Positions 61,878-64,000 of a DNA stretch of 64,000 nt are shown here, one piece after another. Location of the stretch: positions 1 through 64,000 of the forward strand of contig CALDSD010000090.1 of the NCBI GenBank assembly GCA_937911325.1, written 5' to 3'. The notes under the pieces are model-generated. The model did not search any database. It worked only from the letters and a program-made list of their open reading frames with translations, and was not told the DNA's origin. The translations under genes and the position numbers were made by a program. Origin of the DNA: an uncultured Neomegalonema sp. (GTDB lineage: Bacteria > Pseudomonadota > Alphaproteobacteria > Rhodobacterales > Rhodobacteraceae). Each line of letters opens with the position of its first letter. The stretch's first letter is position 1.

Positions 61878-63128
61878 ATGGCTCAATCGGACATCGCTGA
61901 CCAGACATCGGGATCTGGTTCATCGGCCGAGAAAGGGTCGATCCTTTACGACCCGAAGGTGCGTGGGCTCTTTTTCCAGATTGTGCTGCTTGCGGCCTTG
62001 ATCGCCTGGGTCCTGTGGGTTCGCCGAAACACGCTTGATAATCTGGAAGCCCAGGGACAGGCCATGGGCTTCGACTTCCTGGCGGGAACGTCCGGCTTCC
62101 AGATCCTGACAACGCTGGGCACCTGGGTCTTTGATTATCAGGTCGGCTCGTCGACATATTGGGACGTTTTCCTGATCGGGATTGTGAATACGTTCGCAGT
62201 CGCTTTCCTCGGGATCATCGTCGCCACGGTGCTCGGGTTCGTCATGGGCGTGTTCCGCCTGTCGTCGAACTTCATCCTCCGGGGGTTTGCGACGGTCTAT
62301 GTCGAGATCTTCCGAAACATCCCGCTGCTGCTGTGGTTGTTCATTCTGTATTTCGCGGTTCTTCGGAACCTGCCGGACAAACGCGACAAGGTGGCGATCT
62401 GGGGCGAGTCCGTCGGATTGAACATCACGGGTCTCTACGCGCCGTTTCCGATCACTTACGAAGGCTTCTGGATGTCGGCGGTGGCGGTTCTGGTCGCGGT
62501 CGTCTTGTGGATCATCCTCGGCGCCGTGATGAAGAAGCGGCAAGAGGTGACCGGTCAGCAGTTCCCGACGTTTTGGGTCGGTCTAGGGATGCTGGTCGCG
62601 ATCCCGACCATCGTTTTCTATTCAACCGGCGCTCCCCTGGAATGGGAGTATCCGGTTTTCACGGAAGAAGGCCCGGTTCTAAGGCGCGGCTATCAGGCGG
62701 GCATCGGGATGGTGATCGTTCCGGAGATGATCGCGGTCTGGGCGGCGCTGACGCTGTACACGGCGGCGTTTATCGCAGAGATCGTCCGCGCAGGCATTTT
62801 GGCGGTGCCGCACGGCCAGTCCGAAGCGGCCGGCGCGCTGGGTCTGCGGCCGCAGCCGACTTTGAACCTCGTCGTCATCCCGCAGGCGCTGCGCGTGATC
62901 ATCCCGCCGCTGACGTCGCAATATCTCAACCTGACCAAGAACTCGTCCCTCGCGGTGGCCATTGCGTATCCTGAGCTTGTCTCGGTGTTTGCAGGCACCG
63001 CGCTGAACCAGGTCGGGCGCGCGCTCGAAATGGTGTTCATGATGATGATGGTCTACCTGTTCTTCAGCATCGCGACGGCGCTGTTCATGAACTGGTTCAA
63101 CAGCCGTATGCGGCTGGTCGAACGCTAG
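61878..63128 (+). CDS. aapQ: L-amino-acid ABC transporter permease AapQ
   Basis: AapQ is one of two permease subunits in the inner membrane. The 416-aa protein has about eight helices; the conserved EAA-type loop GILAVPHGQSEAAGALGLRPQPTLNLVVIPQALRV (in part) is near the C-terminus. ATG 61878 follows GGAG at 61863. An extra in-frame stretch to 61851 is not supported. It is followed 12 nt later by aapM. Confidence 0.94.
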   Translation: MAQSDIADQTSGSGSSAEKGSILYDPKVRGLFFQIVLLAALIAWVLWVRRNTLDNLEAQGQAMGFDFLAGTSGFQILTTLGTWVFDYQVGSSTYWDVFLIGIVNTFAVAFLGIIVATVLGFVMGVFRLSSNFILRGFATVYVEIFRNIPLLLWLFILYFAVLRNLPDKRDKVAIWGESVGLNITGLYAPFPITYEGFWMSAVAVLVAVVLWIILGAVMKKRQEVTGQQFPTFWVGLGMLVAIPTIVFYSTGAPLEWEYPVFTEEGPVLRRGYQAGIGMVIVPEMIAVWAALTLYTAAFIAEIVRAGILAVPHGQSEAAGALGLRPQPTLNLVVIPQALRVIIPPLTSQYLNLTKNSSLAVAIAYPELVSVFAGTALNQVGRALEMVFMMMMVYLFFSIATALFMNWFNSRMRLVER

Positions 63129-63140
63129 GGAGCGGACGCG

Positions 63141-64000
63141 ATGAGCAGAGAAAACTACGCATTCGTTCGCACGGAAGATGCGCCGACCTTGGCGCCGCCG
63201 CCCAGCCAGGTCGGGATTACCGGATGGCTTTGGCAGAACGTCTTCCGGTCGATGGCGAACTATTCCACCGTCCAAGCCTCGATCCAGTCAGGCGCAATGG
63301 TGATCCTGACGGCGGTGATCTTTTACCTGGGGTTCACGGGGATCTGGAAGATCCTGGATTTCTCTGTCTTTCAGGCCGTCTGGACCGATCCGGAGGGTCA
63401 GAAACGCGCGGTTTGCGCGACGATCCAGCAAGGCGGCGCTCTGCCGAATGATTGGTACGGGGCCTGCTGGCCGTTTGTGACGGCGAAATGGAAGCTGTTT
63501 GTCTACGGCCGTTTCCCTGAACCCGAGCTCTGGCGGCCGAATCTGGTTTTCGCTGGTCTCGCCTTTGGGATCACGTGGCTCGTCGCCGGCTCGATCCCAC
63601 GGCGTCGATTGGTGGGCGCGATTGTTCTGGCCACCGCGGCAGGTCTGGCTTTCGTCTATCAGACGATGATCGGCGTCCCGTTCTACGAGCGGATCGGCGT
63701 CTGGCTGCTGGTGATCATCGGCGGGATCCTGCTCGCGGCTCCGACCGAGGTCGGCGGCCGGATCGTCGGTCTGTTGTCGCTGACGGTTCTACCAGTCGCG
63801 GCCTTCATACTGCTCACCGGGGGGCACCTGGAGGTTTCGAGCGGCTTTTGGTTCGGATGGCTGCCAGCGACCGCGGCGCTGATTGGGTTCGGCCTGGCGG
63901 GCCAACGTGGGATGCTGGGAGCCGCGGGCGAGGCTCTGGGAGGCACCGCGTTCAGTCTTGGCGTCGTCCTCGCTTTCATTTGCGGCGCGGTTTTCCTCGC
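63141..64000 (+). CDS. aapM: L-amino-acid ABC transporter permease AapM, 3'-truncated by window edge
   Basis: The frame from ATG 63141 is open to the window end (about 286 codons) and starts MSRENYAFVRTEDAPTLAPPP, an AapM-type N-terminus. GACWPFVTAKWKLFVYGRFPEPELWRP (in part) is the AapM signature, and several hydrophobic helices follow. The C-terminal EAA loop lies beyond the window. It is 12 nt downstream of aapQ in the same operon; aapP should follow. Confidence 0.92.
   Translation, partial: MSRENYAFVRTEDAPTLAPPPSQVGITGWLWQNVFRSMANYSTVQASIQSGAMVILTAVIFYLGFTGIWKILDFSVFQAVWTDPEGQKRAVCATIQQGGALPNDWYGACWPFVTAKWKLFVYGRFPEPELWRPNLVFAGLAFGITWLVAGSIPRRRLVGAIVLATAAGLAFVYQTMIGVPFYERIGVWLLVIIGGILLAAPTEVGGRIVGLLSLTVLPVAAFILLTGGHLEVSSGFWFGWLPATAALIGFGLAGQRGMLGAAGEALGGTAFSLGVVLAFICGAVFL

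Overview
The window is high-GC DNA with alphaproteobacterial gene content. The ribosomal-protein gene order, the rplQ-rarA-crcB-rluC-HAD-ATP12 neighbourhood, the PccA/PccB proteins, the AapJQM-type amino-acid transporter and the organosulfonate and phosphonate clusters point to Rhodobacterales or a close relative, probably an aquatic heterotroph. This is inferred from protein content; no 16S gene is present.

Positions 1-15.6 kb hold the 3' part of tuf, ending in a strong terminator, and then the fused S10, spc and alpha operons (rpsJ to rplQ, with secY, adk and rpoA), all on the + strand. Two things stand out. rplW (L23) has an in-frame amber codon about 20 residues before the normal C-terminus, and the missing C-terminal peptide is still intact in frame behind it. 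The EF-Tu nucleotide-binding NKxD motif reads NTVD.

From 15.6 to 23.6 kb come rarA, a stand-alone BLUF blue-light sensor, a FluC/CrcB fluoride channel, and an overlapping chain of rluC, a HAD phosphatase, a DUF1989 protein and a nitrilase-family amidase. An ornithine-cyclodeaminase homologue, the F1-ATPase assembly factor ATP12 and a lipoprotein follow.

From 23.7 to 40.7 kb the two propionyl-CoA carboxylase genes (pccB, pccA) flank about 12.5 kb that includes a carbon-phosphorus lyase cluster. It comprises phnGHIJKLN and phnM on the minus strand, the GntR-type regulator phnF divergent from phnG, a DUF1045 two-histidine phosphoesterase, a small membrane protein, and a formylglycine-type phosphonate monoester hydrolase downstream of phnF. 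No phnP and no phnCDE transporter lie in the window.

From 40.8 to 54.3 kb there are two unknown exported proteins with eight cysteines each, then a minus-strand cluster that reads as dihydroxypropanesulfonate/sulfolactate catabolism. It holds a TRAP transporter, a HisD-family sulfopropanediol dehydrogenase (HpsN type), an SDR, a zinc alcohol dehydrogenase, SuyA, SuyB, a sulfolactate dehydrogenase and a SuyZ-type exporter. A divergent LacI regulator with two good operators probably controls it. The route would yield pyruvate inside the cell and sulfite or sulfate for export.

From 54.3 to 64 kb are a SARP/BTAD-like regulator with TPR repeats behind a structured leader, an AEC carrier, an FAD amino-acid oxidase, acylphosphatase, cystathionine beta-lyase and the start of an aapJQM L-amino-acid ABC transporter, cut by the window edge.
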